Of a stretch of 64,000 nt of DNA, positions 63,860-64,000 are shown piece after piece. How positions within the stretch are numbered: the stretch's first letter is position 1; each line of letters starts with the position of its first letter. The stretch is from positions 1-64,000 of the forward strand of contig CBFHJA010000018.1 in the NCBI GenBank assembly GCA_965656085.1, written 5' to 3'. The translations under genes and the position numbers were made by a program. The notes beneath the pieces were generated by a model. That model did not search any database and had not been told where the DNA came from. It saw nothing but the letters and a program-made list of their open reading frames with translations. This DNA is from Aliishimia sp965656085 (GTDB taxonomy: Bacteria > Pseudomonadota > Alphaproteobacteria > Rhodobacterales > Rhodobacteraceae).

Positions 63860-64000
63860 TGCGGTCGAGGGTTGAATGGGACATTGCGCGGACAGACCTG
63901 CAAGACCCGGGCGACGCAACGGCTCTCTTCCTCTATGCTCCCAGACGTGGCGCGTGTCACATGTGCGATGGCCGCTGAAACGTCATGGCTGATCTTCCTG

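Noticed and set aside
63984..64000. Start of a further plus-strand gene at the right edge
   Set aside because: Only about five codons follow the ATG at 63984, too little to support a gene.

Overview
The window is high-GC DNA from an alphaproteobacterium, most likely the Roseobacter group of Rhodobacteraceae. Evidence: an F1-only ATP synthase operon (atpHAGDC, no F0 genes), C-terminal VPLPA-type sorting tails, an H-type lectin protein, a methanethiol oxidase, a DMSP-demethylase-type GcvT protein, a non-pyrrolysine MttB-family protein, and start codons and operon overlaps typical of that family. I see no tRNA, rRNA, CRISPR array, phage gene or insertion sequence.

Layout. 0-8.4 kb: coiled-coil OmpA-type protein (5' end outside), M23 peptidase, clpA, gloB, a methyltransferase and an RTX-like acidic protein. 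8.7-13.6 kb: the F1 operon with its terminator. 13.8-25.2 kb: lectin, prs, a DsbA/HCCA-isomerase-type protein, a hydrolase, threonine aldolase, ycgN, ribF, MaoC, HAD phosphatase, Mn-type pyrophosphatase, DUF2161, then a minus-strand operon of methanethiol oxidase, 2Fe-2S ferredoxin and CoA-binding protein.

25.2-49 kb is the accessory, catabolic part. It holds a decayed acyl-CoA dehydrogenase end, a LysR regulator, and four one-base-overlapping genes: FMN 2-hydroxyacid oxidase, ThDP 2-oxoacid decarboxylase-like enzyme, a transthyretin/HIU-hydrolase-like protein and a DmdA-type demethylase. These converge on a dipeptide-type ABC transporter. Next come a peptidase-E-like protein, a GcvA-type LysR and an MttB-like/PanE-like/FAH-like cassette. 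Last is a minus-strand operon of a Ugp-type ABC transporter plus two metallophosphoesterases, with its own divergent LysR. I infer uptake and breakdown of methylated zwitterions (sulfonium or ammonium) and of phosphodiesters.

49-64 kb: MDR reductase, TraB/GumN protein, MATE pump, groESL with a CIRCE operator, two VPLPA-CTERM proteins around a VWA protein, DMT permease, NUDIX hydrolase, secreted lipase-like protein coupled to an orphan PhnM-like amidohydrolase, and a divergent GT14-like/sulfotransferase pair.

The most interesting candidates are the 26.7-31.1 kb hydroxyacid oxidation/decarboxylation/demethylation cassette next to methanethiol oxidase, and two related intergenic elements (14.3 and 49.1 kb) built of a hairpin, phased CATAC motifs and GTTAAC sites.
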